From positions 2,689,570-2,753,569 of the forward strand of contig VKON01000103.1 of NCBI GenBank assembly GCA_009741485.1: DNA of 64,000 bases, in the 5' to 3' direction. This DNA comes from Malurus cyaneus samueli. Taxonomy: Eukaryota; Chordata; Aves; Passeriformes; Maluridae. The notes beneath the pieces are model-generated. The model was not told the origin of the DNA and made no database searches. It saw only the letters and a list, made by a program, of their open reading frames with translations. Numbering within the stretch: position 1 is the first letter of the stretch; each line of letters starts with the position of its first letter. Below, one piece after another: positions 13,501 to 26,640 of this stretch. Both the position numbers and the translations under genes were made by a program.

Positions 13501-16500
13501 ACAGAATCACAGAATCACAGAAGTACCAGGTTGGAAGAGACCTTCAAGATCATCGAGTCCAACCTCTGTCCTAAGTGTCTCCACGTCTCCTCCTGAACTG
13601 AGGGGCCCAGAACTGGACAAAGAACTTGAGGTGCGCCCACCAGTGCCGAGTATAGGGGAAGGATGACTTCCCTGCTCCTGCTGGCCACACTATTCCTGAT
13701 ACAGGCCAGGATCCATTGGCCTTTTTGGCCACCTGGGCACACGCTGACTCATGTTGAGTCGGCTGTCGACCAGTACCCCCAAGTCTCTTTCTGCCTGGGC
13801 ACTCTCCAACCACTCTGATCCCAGCCTATAGCGTTGCAGGGGGTTGTTGCGGCCAAAATGAGAACTCGGCACTTGGACTGATTGAACTTCATGCTATTGG
13901 ACTCAGCCCATGTATCCAACCATTCCAGGTCTCTCTGCAGAGCCCTCCTACCCTCCACAGATCGACTACACCCAGTTAGTCATCCCAATACTTAGATGAA
14001 GTACATTTTATTCCCAAAATCAATCAATAAAAATATTAAAAGAGCTGGTCCCAGTACAGACCCTGAGGGACACCACTGGTGACTGGCTGCCAGCTGGATG
14101 AAGCCCATTCACCACCACCCCTCTGGCCGGCCTTCTAGCCAATTCTTAACCCAGCAAAGAGTGCTCCTGTCCAAGCCGTGGGCTGCCAGCTTTCCAGGAG
14201 TATGCTGTGGGAGACAGTATCAAAGGCTTTGCTGAAGTCAAATAGACAACATCACAGCCTTTCCCGCATCCACCAGGCGGGTACCTGGTCATAAAAGGAG
14301 ACCAGGTTGGTCAAACATACCTACCCCTTCTAAACCCATGCTGCTGGGTCTGATCCCCTGTCCATCCTGTAGGTGCTGTATAATAGCACTCAATATAAAC
14401 TGTTCCATACCTTCTGGTACTCGAGGTCAGCTACGGCGCTTAATTGCCAGGATCCTCCTTCTACCCTTTTTATGAATGGGCGTCACATTGGCAGCTTCCA
14501 GTCATCTGGAACCTCACAGTGAGCCAGGACTGCTGGTGAGATGATGGAGAGTGGCTTTGCAAGCTCATCTGCCAGCTCCCTCATCACCTGGGATGGATCC
14601 ATCCGGTCCCATAGATTTATGGATATCCAGGCAGCTCAGAAGTTCCCTGACTGCCTCTCTTGGATAACAGGGGGACTGTTCTGCTCCTGACACTATCTAC
14701 CAACCCAGGAGGACAGTTGTCCTGACACCATGTGTTTTTTCAGTAAAGACCGAGGCAAAGAAGTCATTAAGCACTTCCGCTTCTTCTCATCTGCAGTTAC
14801 TAAATTCCCTTCCACATCCAATAGATAACAAGGGTCGGTCTTGCCCTTCCTTTTTTCATTGATTATTTGTAAAAGCATTTTCTATTATCCTTCACAAGGG
14901 TTGCCAAATTGAGTTCATACTGAGCTTTGGCCTCCCTAATTTTTTCCTACATGCCCTAGAAGCCTCCTTAAATACTTCCTGAGAACCTGACCCTCCTTCC
15001 AAAGATGATATATCCTCTTTTTGTTCCTAAGTTGCTTCAAAACCTCTTGTCCATCCAGGATGGACGTTTGCCTCGCCCACTCATCTTTCGTCGCACTGGA
15101 ACGGTCTGTTCCTGTGCCCTCAAGATCTCTCTTTTGAAGTATGCCACCCTTCCTGCACTCCTTTGCTTTTAAGGGCTGCTTCCCAAGGAACTCTCTGGAT
15201 AAGTCTCTTAAATAGGTTAAAGTCTGCCCTCCTGAAGTCCAATGCAGAAGTCTTATTGATGTTCACCCTCCTTTCACCAATTATGAAAACTCAATATTCC
15301 ATGGTCACTATGCCCAGTTGTCCTCCAACCACACATCTCCCACCAGCCCGTCTCTATTTATCAACAATAAATCTAGTATAGCCTCTCCCTGGTGGGCTCA
15401 CTCACCAGCTGCAACAGAAAATTGTCTCCACCCACTCCAAGAACTTCCTGGACTGCCTCTTTTCTGCTGTATTAAGTTCCCAGCAGATGTCCGGTAGGTT
15501 AAAGTCACCTACAAGACAAGGGCTGGTGACCCTGAAACATTCTCTAGCTGCTTATAGAATAGTTATCCCTTCTTCATCCTGGTTGGGTGGTCTGTAACAG
15601 ACTCCCAGTAGGATGTCAGCTTTGTTGGCCTTTCCTTTAATCTTTACCCATAGGCATTCAACTTCATATCATTAGTTGCAATGTCCATGGCATCAAAAAC
15701 TTCCCTAATGTAAAGGCCACCCCTCCACCTCTTCTCCCTTTCTGTCTCTTCTGAAGAGCTTGAGCCATCCAGTGCAGTGCTCCAGCTATGTGAGTCATCC
15801 CACCATGTTTCCGTAATGGCAATCACATCATAGCTTTGCTGTTGACCATGGCTTCCAGCTCTCTTGTTTGTTACCCATGCTGCGTGCTTAGTATACATGC
15901 ACTTCAGCTGGGCTACTGATTTCACCCTAACTCAGGCTTACCATCCTTGGGACTGTTCCAGAGAGCCAACTGTATCCCCTTCCCCCTTCGAACTTAGTTT
16001 AAAGCCCTTTCAACGAGTTCAGCCAGTTCATGAGCTAAAAACTTCTGCCTTTAACAGAGAGATGGAGCCCATTGGTTCTAGCAGACCAGGTGCTGTAAGT
16101 TTCCCCATGATCAAAAACCCAAAATTCTGCTGATGACACCAACCCTTGAGCCACTTGTTGATAACGTGGGCTCTCCTATTTCTTTTGTCATTTTCCTCTG
16201 ACATCAAGAGGACTGAACAGAACACTACCTGAACTCCTGCCCTATTCACCACTTGACCAGTGCCCTAAAGTCCCTTTTAACTGCCTTGATGCTCTCCTCT
16301 CAATCTCATCACTGCCAGCCTGGAGTATCAGCAGTGGGTAGTAATCAGAGGGCCGAATCAGCCCAGGTAGTCTCTCGGCAATATCCCGTACCCCAGCCCC
16401 AGGGAGGCAGCAGATCTCCCTGTGGGATGGGTCCGGTCGACATATGGGGCCCTCTGTTCCCCTAAGAAGGGAGTCACCCACTACCCTACCCTTCTTTTCT

Positions 16501-17500
16501 TTCTAATTTTAGAGGTGGTGATCTGTCTGACAGCTGACTCACGACTGGGAGGATCACTGAACAGATCATTCTCCTCTGTGTCCTCTAGTTGATCTTCTAG
16601 ATCCAGGGCCTCATACCTATTCTGAAGTGGCACCCGGGCAGGTGAGGGGGGTAGGGAAGAATTTCTACACCTCCCGAGTGGGACCCATTCCACTCCCCTT
16701 CATCTGCCGGGTGTCCTCTCAATTGCCTGACAGGGAGAGGCATAGGAGTCCTCTGACTCCTGGTGAGCTCCCTCAAGGATGGAAGCGCAGAGCTCCACCA
16801 GTCTATTTCCCTTTCACTTTCTCTAATACTCCTTAGTCTTTCTACTCCTCCCTGAGCTCAGCCACCAGTGAAAGCAAATCGTTCACACTGGTCACACTGC
16901 AAGCATGCTCCTTCCACAACGTCCCTGGTATCGCCGATAGGCTCAAACACTCCGCACAGAATGGGTCTGGACAGACACATCCTTTTTGGAGGGCTCTATT
17001 TGGCTACATACACTTGTAGCATTCCCAGGTCTCAATCGTGTAAGGACCATTACTTCCGAGCACAACAACTAACAACAAAAGCCCCACCAGCAGTAAACCT
17101 GCAGCCCTGCGTGCTTGTCCTGCCTGCGCAAATGCCTCGCAAACTACCGTGCCTCGCCTCAGAGGACCCGACCCGGGCCACCGCTCGCTTCCCTTTCCCC
17201 GCAAACCCCGCACGCGTTACCGGCTCGCTGCTGGCAGGCGATGAGCATCTCACAACAAAACCATCAACTTCAGCTGGATCCCAAGCCGGCTGCGGAGCCA
17301 CTGCGAGACAAGCAGCAAACGCAGGGACGGCCCGATGTACCTGCGAGTCACGGCCCGAGCACCTCTCACTCACGGCACTTGCAAAGGCAAAGGCACCAAC
17401 CCGCCAGGCTTTGGCAAGGGACACCGCTGAGCAACAGCGGGAAGGCAGCTCCAAACGAGCCCTTGGGACGGGACGGGACAGCACCACACGGCCACCCCCT
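13501..17500 (-). mobile_element. Near full-length CR1 LINE, frame-broken (copy A)
   Basis: On the minus strand the element runs from a GC-rich 5' region (about 17500-17000) to the CR1 3' tail at 13501. ORF1 fragments at about 16690-16030 include GDSLLRG, matching the esterase-like domain known from CR1 ORF1. ORF2 begins with an AP-endonuclease fragment at 15925-15644 (YDVIAITETWWDDSHSW). Reverse transcriptase fragments follow at about 14300-13750 (DLEWLDTWAESNSMKFNQSK). All frames are broken by small indels. About 380 bp near the 3' end, present in copy B, are missing at about 13572. About 3 kb of the 5' part have no counterpart in copy B. Confidence 0.9.
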
Positions 17501-18260
17501 TTCTTAAATAATTTAATACTTACCTTTTAAAAGTTGTAGTAGATCTGTGCACAGAAGACATGGTTGCAGGAGGAAATTCAGATGATCAAGGATGAATCTA
17601 TTTTATTTTAGTGTCCAAGTGCCCACAATGGTCTTTGAAGAGCCCTTCTTTCACCCAAGATATATTTATTATTTAGAATTATCAATCATTAAACAACCAG
17701 GTGACCCCTCAGAAATAAATACCTATTTAAAAAAAGGCAAGAGTCCATTTACAAATTCCTCAATAATTCACTGATGTAATTTTATTTAACTAGTACTTGT
17801 TCATAGGCATTCATGCAACAAGTTAGTTGGGATACAGAGACATGTATATCATGAATTCTTAGGTTAGTTTAAACTTACTCTAGACTAAACCAGAAATCCA
17901 ACTCCATAAAAATATATTGGTCTCAATTAGTTATTAAATTTAGACTGTTAATGTCAGGATTTGGAAATTAATCTAAAGGGAATACTACAAAACACATCAG
18001 CCTGCAATTTTTTTATAAACTTGGTGTTTGATGCCTTTTGAAAAAAAGATGCTTTTTGTATAATTAGTGACACCCACTTATATGCATTTATTTTGCATTT
18101 TCATGCTTATACTACTTCTAAGTAAAAAGAAGCACAAAGGTAAGAAATGTTTTCTAACGTTCTTTATTTTCTTTTTTTAGTTTGATACTACCTGTCCAGT
18201 TAGCCTTCTGGAAAATACAACTTAAGGAAATGATACAATCATGTAATCATATATTTTGGT
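17501..18260. other. Non-coding DNA downstream of METTL15 (copy A)
   Basis: AT-rich sequence between the CR1 5' end and the METTL15 stop. The first ~180 bp, to about 17680, are not CR1 and have no counterpart in copy B. The rest matches 41830-42414 and probably includes the short METTL15 3' UTR. Confidence 0.55.
18163..18168 (-). promoter_or_regulatory. METTL15: Duplicate of the METTL15 polyadenylation signal
   Basis: AATAAA on the minus strand, about 95 bases after the stop of the copy A terminal exon, at the position equivalent to 42317-42322. Confidence 0.4.
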
Positions 18261-18815
<555 letters not shown>

Positions 18816-19788
18816 CTAATTTTTTTCTGCACCTTGACATCCACTCATGCAAGATGACTTTAAAGGAAAGCAGAGTCAAAACTGAATGTGGAGTAGTGAG
18901 CTTCCTTCTTTCTAATATAACTTTATTTATGCTTTGAATTCACATCTCTGAATGTAAACTCCATCAAGCTGAGATGGTTTGTGCTTAAGTGTTGGGTTTT
19001 TTCCCCTAGAATCTTTTAGAGAAATTGCCTCTCTGAAAGCATCACAAATTTAAACTACAAGATAATGGCTGAAACCGAGATAAGGAAAAAAAAGACAGGA
19101 TAGATAAGTCTCACCTTACAGCTCAGTGTAATCAATGTCAGTTCAGTATTTGTTGTTGTGTTATGATTTTAAGGAAATAAATTAATATACAACTTTACCT
19201 GTTGCCTTCCAGATAAATACATTTCTTCCCAGGCAGAGATAACCAAAGACAATATCTACCTGATAATAACTCTATTTCAATTAATTCCTTGAGGTTTAAA
19301 TGAGGCATCCCTACTTGGGAATACTACTTGTTGAACACTACATTTGTGTTTCTTCAAATGTTCACAAAAATAGCTTGAGAAATGTAGAAAATGCAGCTGA
19401 TACTGTAGTGTTTCACATGTCTATACAGTAGAATGTGTCAAGGTATGGGTTTGTCAGACCAAAAATCATCAGATTCATTTTTTTTGTCAGATTCACAAAC
19501 AATAATCACTATTTAATATAACACAATTAATACATCAATATTTAATGTCTTTTAGCTTGAATTTTCATTACACCATGCAGAGCAAAAAGCTAGGGAAGCC
19601 TGATTTGATGGATCAGAGGGACTAAAGTGCAAGAATCCTGTAAGATCTGTGAAACCTGAGTAAATTTATAATCTATTATGTGAGTGCAGGAGTCTGGTGA
19701 AGATAAATTGAATGAATAATGCTGGCACATAACTGGAAGAATTATTTTTCTAAACAAGGGGGACCATTAGAGATAAGGCAATACAATT

Positions 19789-19810
19789 TATATATATATA
19801 TATATATATA
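19789..19810 (+). repeat. (TA)n microsatellite (copy A)
   Basis: About 11 TA units in the METTL15 last intron; the copy at 43952-43971 is one unit shorter. Confidence 0.95.
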
Positions 19811-20883
19811 ATGCCCTAATTTCATTTCAGTGCTAAGCTACAACATATGAAGCCAACAGATTGAAGTAATGCAGTTCATAATCAAGTAATTGCTATTCTA
19901 CACAGTGAAGTAAAAGAGGGGAATATTGTACCTCTGCAACTAGTTGTCTAAATTAATATTTACATAGGTGATTGGAAAAAGTTAATGGAGATATCATTAT
20001 CCATAATATGTTTGCCCAGAATAATTTATTAGTGGAATCCTTGAGAGTTTTAAAGGTAGGATTTACCTATGTCAAAAAGCATAAGTGCTCACAAAGCATT
20101 CACAAACACAAGCAATCTCAATGCTCAGCAAAAGCAGAGGATAATAATGGGATTAAAGATTGAATCATTATAAAAAAAGCTGTTACCATGTATGCTACGT
20201 CCCTAAGACATGCTTCTGCATAATTGATTTTCCTAACTACCTTCCCACCTCATCTGATCCCCAAAGCTGACGCTCCTAAATTCACTGAGGACACCATGGG
20301 AGCTGTGGCTGTTTCCTGTTCTTACAGTCGGAATCCTTGGAGCCAGGAGGTGGCAACAGGATCGACTTCTCCCAACAAACTGTACGGGAATTTGTGGCTT
20401 GAAGATGTCTCAAACAAAACAGAGTAAATAGATGTAACCTGCAGGAGCTGGGCTTCTCCATCATTTACAACTGGAGAAAAAGTCACACTAGCTAGTAAAT
20501 TTAACTTCTGTCCTTGAGAACATAACCTTCTCTATTTACTGTGAATCATAAAAATAATATATACTCTCACGTAGGAGTCACAAAGCTCATTTTGATGAGA
20601 AACCTTAATTAAAAGGAGAACTAAAAATCACAGAGCATGAGGTATCCCAAGAAACCCACACAAGCTTGCACTAACTGGCACAATATCTTTTTCCATAGTT
20701 TTTACAACCTATAAAGATATTCTTGGAAGATGGAACCCTCAGAACAGCCACTGACTGCCACTTGTGTGTGATGAAAACTTACTCTAAATGCGTAACACAA
20801 AGGATTGTTGTGCTAAGCAAAATATTTCTTTAAAGGGTCAACAGCTACAAACTAGCAGAATGCTCAGAACTCTTGAATGAATA

Positions 20884-20952
20884 GATTAGAAGAAATTAGA
20901 AGAAAAAAATTAGAAGAAATTAGAAGAAATAATTAGAAGAAATTAGAAGAAA
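20884..20952 (+). repeat. AATTAGAAGA-type short tandem repeat (copy A)
   Basis: Repeated attagaagaa/aattagaagaa units of about 10-11 bp in the METTL15 intron. Duplicated at 45057-45128. Confidence 0.9.
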
Positions 20953-23665
20953 TTCATTTCCGTAGTTATTTCTGTCACACTGGCCTTCATCTTTTCAGTA
21001 AAGGCCATAGATTCTGATCTATGCTCCTTGGGTGAAAAATTCCCTATCACTCTTACTCTCTACTAAGTTAAATAAAACTATTTGTGCTTTCTACTAAGGC
21101 ACATCATCTCTCACCCAGGCCCTTCCAACTACCAAGACTCTAAAAGAAATAATTCCTGGTAACTGGCTGTTCAGTGAAAAAACATTAAAAAAATCTGTAT
21201 GTGAAGCTTGTAAAATGAATTTCATTCATAAAAACACCACGCTGCTGGCTAGATGACTGCTTTGAAATCCAGTGAGAGAAATTATCATTTTTAGTTTTAG
21301 GATGCCCGATGATACTTACACTTTTAAAAATCTAATAGGTTCACACGTTGAAATGTATTGAAATTTAAAAGCTTGTGAATGAAATTAGTGATGTGCTGTG
21401 CCTGTCAATATGAACTATTAAAGTCCCAGAGTGTATGAGAGTGGGAGAGTTTAAAAATTAATTCAGATCGTGCACCTGTTTGCAGGAATTCGTCTGTTGA
21501 ATTAGCACTGCATTTAATAAGTTTCTGTGACGCAGCAAATGTCCTTTTGTCTGGGCTCCCTCAGTACAGTGTTAATTCTCACCCATCTGAAATTCAGGCA
21601 ATATTACAAAGTCCAAACGATAATTAAAGTCTATAAAAGTGAACCAGTTGGAATGGAACTGACTTCACCATTAAAGTTTTTTTAAACTTTTAAAGTTTCT
21701 TTAACATGTCACCATTAACTCCTTTCAAGTTGAGGCCAAACGATTACAATGATCTCAAAATTGTCTGTTAACAGATTATATATCTAAATAAGCTCAGAAA
21801 AAATAAATTTGAACAAAAATTAATAGATAAAGTATATTGCCCACTGGAAGGAAATCAAATAGATCATTAGTTGTACTGGAAAAGCATATTACGTTCTAAA
21901 AATTTCATCATTTTAACCAGTTTTCCTGTACATGCAGTTAGAATTTCAGCAATATAATTTCATGACAGCTGAATGAATGAATCAAAATATATCACAATTA
22001 CCAAAATATTTCTTAAGTTTTTCTTAATCAGTTCAAAGCCAATGGGATCCACCACAGTGCTTCTTACTGGATGAATCAAACTAAAATTGGAAGAAGTCCT
22101 ATGCAAACAGGGATCAGTGTAACAGCTCTAAAATTGTTCTAACTACTTGTGTATTCCAAAAAAGCTCTCAAAACATACAGATTTATTGTCTTGGCAGATG
22201 TGTGCTGGATCCATTGCTTTTGGCATGTGCACTACCTGATGCATACCTGACTCATGTATCAAGAAGCTCTTTGAATACAGCAGAGAATTCCAAGTGAGAA
22301 CAAAAAATCCTTCTCATTGCCACAGAAAGTGACCATTAACTGATGACTCAATGCAGCACATTAAACATGAAAGGATCTCCAGTCTCTGTCTTTTATACAC
22401 AAGTATTTTTATTTTCTTAGTTAAAGCTGTGGCACAAATTACTTCAGAATTGCTGAGTTGGTTGTATAAAACACATAACATGTTTAACATCTTTAACATA
22501 GTGATATATGGTTGCTTCAAACTGTCTCAATCCACCGTTTTCCAAAAAGCATGGGATATATATGACAAAGCCAAATTACTATTTCAGGACTTTGTTAATG
22601 ATGATACTAAAAATGAAGGGTGTATGAAAGACTCATAGTGCCTTATCTCTTTGATTTTTGCTTTTCATTTTGTTGCTCCTCATATATTCAATATATTTAC
22701 AGCAGGGGCTTAGAACAGCAAGCAGTGTCTTCAGGTCCTTTCATCACATCAGCTAAACTTGGGCCTTGGCTGACTGGACATTTTGCTAAAGTATTCTGAC
22801 TTCTACAAATTCAAACCTTTTCATTTCTTCCATCATTAAAATTAAGGGCCTTAGACTTCCAGTTTAGGTAATACAAATTTTTAAGAATGCTGGAATTTTT
22901 TTAAGGATAATGATAAAATATTTTACTCTGTTCTTTAGCAAATGTTAATTTGGATTAGAATTTTAAAGGTCTATGTTTGAAGTCAGCAGTTTAGACTTAC
23001 TCACTATGAGATTTAGTGATCTTCATTATTTGGTCAAAAATAAAACAACCCTGACACTACATAATATGAATAGGATGCGTGTGTTATATTTTTCCTTGAA
23101 AATTTTACTTAAGAACACAAACACAAAGGTTCTTGATGTAAGCAGTGCTCCTGCCTAACTGATTTTGCTCAAGCTGTTTACAGTGAGGAGCAGGGAAGAT
23201 GAAGTGTTTCAACAGTGGCTTCAGGCTGATTTAGGCATGCGCAAGGTGAAGCCAGCTTCGTGTTTCCTGATTCTTTAAAGAGACAGAAATCACCTGATTT
23301 CACTCAGAACTGGAAACTACCGTGGCACCTCCCCTACAAATATTAAAATACAGAAATTTAAAACTGAGGGGGATATGACATATCTGGTGTTTGAAGGATA
23401 AGAGTACCCAGAGCTGCTGTCACTCTGTGGCTCCACACGGTCGACAAAATGATAAATCACTCCATGTAAAATCTATTATTAAACTAAATTGTCAACTACG
23501 TGCTTAAAAAAAAAAGGAAAAAGAGGGCTGACATCAGAGCAGAACAGGCAGGATTAGACCCTGCACGATTTCAACTACAAATAGATCCCTCTGGGACTTT
23601 GGGGATTAATTTATTTCCCTTCTCCTCCGCGCAAGCCGCCGCGACGGATTTAACGAGGGGTATAC

Positions 23666-23843
23666 CTGCAACGATGCTGGCCAGCTGCTGGGTTCTGGTG
23701 ATGGGGTACACGCTGCGTGCCTGCACGATGGCCCAGGCGATTTTCCTGGCGTGCCTCTCCTCCCGTACGCCCGGAGGATGGACGCAAGCGCCCGTTGATC
23801 CAAAGCGTTGACAACGTCGGCGGCGGTGGGCAGCTCGGGGTAC
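23666..23843 (-). pseudogene. METTL15: Duplicate METTL15 penultimate exon with one frameshift (copy A)
   Basis: Copy of the exon at 47873-48051, with identical splice-site sequences on both sides. It is 178 bp rather than 179: one C is missing from a CCCC run near 23763, which shifts the frame after ILRAYG. No substitution was seen in this exon between the copies. The upstream exon (50071-50262) has no partner in copy A because copy A ends at the gap. Most likely an allelic duplicate with a homopolymer error. Confidence 0.85.
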
Positions 23844-24988
23844 CTACGCACGAGAGGAGCCAATTAGCCATCTGACGTCAGATTGCCTTGATGAGAAGAG
23901 GTGAAGCTTGGTGCTGCTGCCTTTGAGGTTTTCAGGTGGGAGGTGGCAGCCTTTTAAATGCTTCTCCTCGCTGGGTAGAGTGGGGTTTGCTCCTTAGCTT
24001 TGATTAGAGAACTTCCAGGTATTATCATAAAGGTGGTCGGGAATAAATGTATTCCAGTACCGTGCCAGGATGGAAATTATGTGTGACCTTTCTATTCAGC
24101 CAGCTTCAGAATATTAACTTGCCTCTTATGGGTTCATTTCAGCCACCTTGCATCATAAGCTGTTTGCTAGTCAGAACTGATTAAAGGATCTTTTCTTTCA
24201 CATCTCCTGCCATGAAAACTATTGCTAATGTTAATATGCTAACAATTAAACACTGCTTTTTGCCAAAAGTCATAAGAATTTATATATAAATACTTAAATT
24301 TCTATATCTATTTATAATTTATAGATAAATACTGTTCTAAGACAATAGAAATGAGCTAGTAATACAAATTACAGGAATTATTACAATTTAACAGTGTAAG
24401 CCTTAAATCTATATATCTAAAACTCAGCCACTTTGCTGCTGGAATAGTCCAAGGTATTTTATGAACATCACCTACAGGTTTACTAATCAGAGAAAACATG
24501 CAACTACTTAATAAATCCTCTCCTAAATTCTCTTCTTCTCTTTCAGGCATTTTTTTACTCCCCTGCAGTATCATACAAAGATAACCAAACTTAGAGGCAA
24601 GTAGTATCATAGCAACAACCATAGTGTAGGCTTTTGTTATGCCTCAGGTATCGTTTGTTCTTATGCTCTTGTTCTGTGTTTGTTTTTTCATGATGCATCA
24701 GACTTATATTTAAGCCTGGAGTTCAGATTCTTGAAATCTGAGGACTGGATCCAGGGAGAATCATGGCAGCATTTTTGAACAAAAGCCAGAAAGAAAGTAT
24801 CATGAAATTGATGTTAAGACTTCACTTTAGTATGATAAGCTAATTTCTTAAAATTGAGACCTCCCATTGGCTCCCTGTGAGCAATAAAAGAACAAATGGC
24901 ATTTCTTAAGACTCCAGGTTCATCAAAACACCATGAAAAAAATTCATTCTCTGTCATGCCTCATGCAATTAAAGCCATCTTCTCTACA
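23844..24988 (-). other. METTL15: METTL15 intron, cut by the gap (copy A)
   Basis: AT-rich intronic sequence upstream (in gene orientation) of the duplicated penultimate exon. It matches 48052-49208 and ends at the N run. Confidence 0.8.
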
Positions 24989-25013
24989 NNNNNNNNNNNN
25001 NNNNNNNNNNNNN
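24989..25013. other. Assembly gap (25 N)
   Basis: A run of 25 undetermined bases. The left flank ends in METTL15 intron sequence that continues without a break at 49208 in the second copy. The right flank starts inside a CR1 element lying upstream of the sequence matching position 1. The gap therefore separates overlapping sequences and probably hides no missing sequence. Confidence 1.
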
Positions 25014-26640
25014 TAGATAGATGTCAGGGAGCAGAACAGTCCCCCTGTTATCCCGAGGAGGCAGTCAGGGAACTTTCGAGCTGCCTGGATATCCATAAAT
25101 CTATGGACCGGAGGGATCCATCCCAGGCGTGATGAGGGAGCTGGCAGATGAGCTTGCAAAAGCCACCTCCATCATCTACCAGCAGTCTGGCTCCATGGTG
25201 AGGTTCCAGATGGACTGGAAGCTGGCAATGTGACGCCCATTCATAAAAAGGTGAAGGAGATCCTGGCAATTACAGACCGGTAGCTGACTCAGTTACCAGG
25301 GAAGGTCATGGAACAGTTTATTGAGTGCTATTATACAGCACCTACAGGATGGACAGGGGATCAGACCCAGCGCAGGGTTTAGAAGGGGTAGTAGGTCATG
25401 TTTGACCAATCCTGGTCTCCTTTTATGACCAGGTAACCCGCCTGGTGGATGCGGAAAGGCTGTAAGATGTTGTCTATTTAGACTTCAGCAAAGCCTTTGA
25501 TACTGTCTCCCACAGCATACTCCTGGAAAAGCTGGCAGCCCACGGCTTGGACAGGAGCACTCTTTGCTGGGTTAAGAATTGGCAGGAAGGCCGGGCCCAG
25601 AGTGGTGGTGGTGAATGGTGCTCATCCAGCTGGCAGCCAGTCACCAGTGGTGTCCCTCAGGGTTGTACGCGGACCAGCTCTGTTTAATATTTTTATTGAT
25701 GATATGGATGAGAGTATTGAGTCTTCATTAGTAAATGTGCAGATGACACTAAACTGGAGGTTTGTGTCGATCTGTTGGAGGGTAGGAGGGCTCTTGCAAG
25801 AGACCTGGAATGGTTGGATACATGGGCTGAGTCCAATAGCATGAAGTTCAACAGTCCAAGTGCCGGAGTTCTCATTTTGGCGCAACAACCCCTGCAACGC
25901 TATAGGCTGGGATCAGAGTGGTTGGAGAGTGCCCAGGCAGAAAGAGACTTGGGGGTACTGGTCGACAGCCACTCAACTATGAGTCAGCAGTGTGCCCAGG
26001 TGGCCGAAAAGGCCAATGGCATCCTGGCCTGTATCAGAATATGTGCTGGCAGCAGGAGACAGGGAAGTCATCTTTCCCCTATACCGGCACTGTGAGGCGG
26101 CACCTCTCATGTCATGTGTGTCCAGTTCTGGGCCCCTCAGTTCAGGACAGACGTGGAGACCACTTGAGCGTGTCCAGAGGAGGGCAACATGCTGGTGAAG
26201 GGTCTTGGAGAACACAAGCCCTATGAGGAGGCTGAGGGAGCTGGGGTTGTTTAGCCTGAGAGAAAGGAGACTCAGAGGTGCCTATCGGAGCCTCATCGGA
26301 GCTCGGCTGGAGAGGTGGAGTGTCAGTGAGTGGGGGTTGGTCTCTTTTTCCGGGCAGCAACTGGACAGAACGAGCGAGACACAGTCTGTAAGTTCGCGCC
26401 AAAGAAAATACAGGTTATATATTAAGAGAGAAACTTTTTACAGAAAGGGTGATGAAAATATTATTGGAATGGCCGCCTGGGAGGTGGTGGATCACCATAC
26501 CGTGGACGTGATTAAAAAAGAGATTGGATGTGGCGCTCCGGTGCCATGATTTTAGATTTAGTTGAGGTGTTAGGACAGAGGTTGGACTCGATGACTTGAT
26601 AGGTCTCTTCAACCCTGTACTTCTGTGAATTCTGTGATAA
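25014..26640 (+). mobile_element. CR1 LINE, ORF2 reverse transcriptase part to 3' end
   Basis: A plus-strand CR1 starting at the gap and ending with the CR1 3' tail at about 26640. Reverse transcriptase blocks can be read across frames: DFSKAFDTVSHSILLEKL near 25480-25540, a GVPQG-type block near 25650, and DLEWLDTWAESNSMKF near 25800-25850. Frames are split by small indels, and the FADD-type catalytic motif near 25745 is disrupted in the given sequence. Closely similar to the CR1 at 13501 and 40431, hence a young subfamily. The indels may partly be sequencing errors. Confidence 0.92.

Noticed and set aside
16868..17530. 220-codon plus-strand frame and 145-codon minus-strand frame in GC-rich sequence
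   Set aside because: They lie in the 5' region of the minus-strand CR1; GC-rich DNA lacks stops. No recognisable domain.
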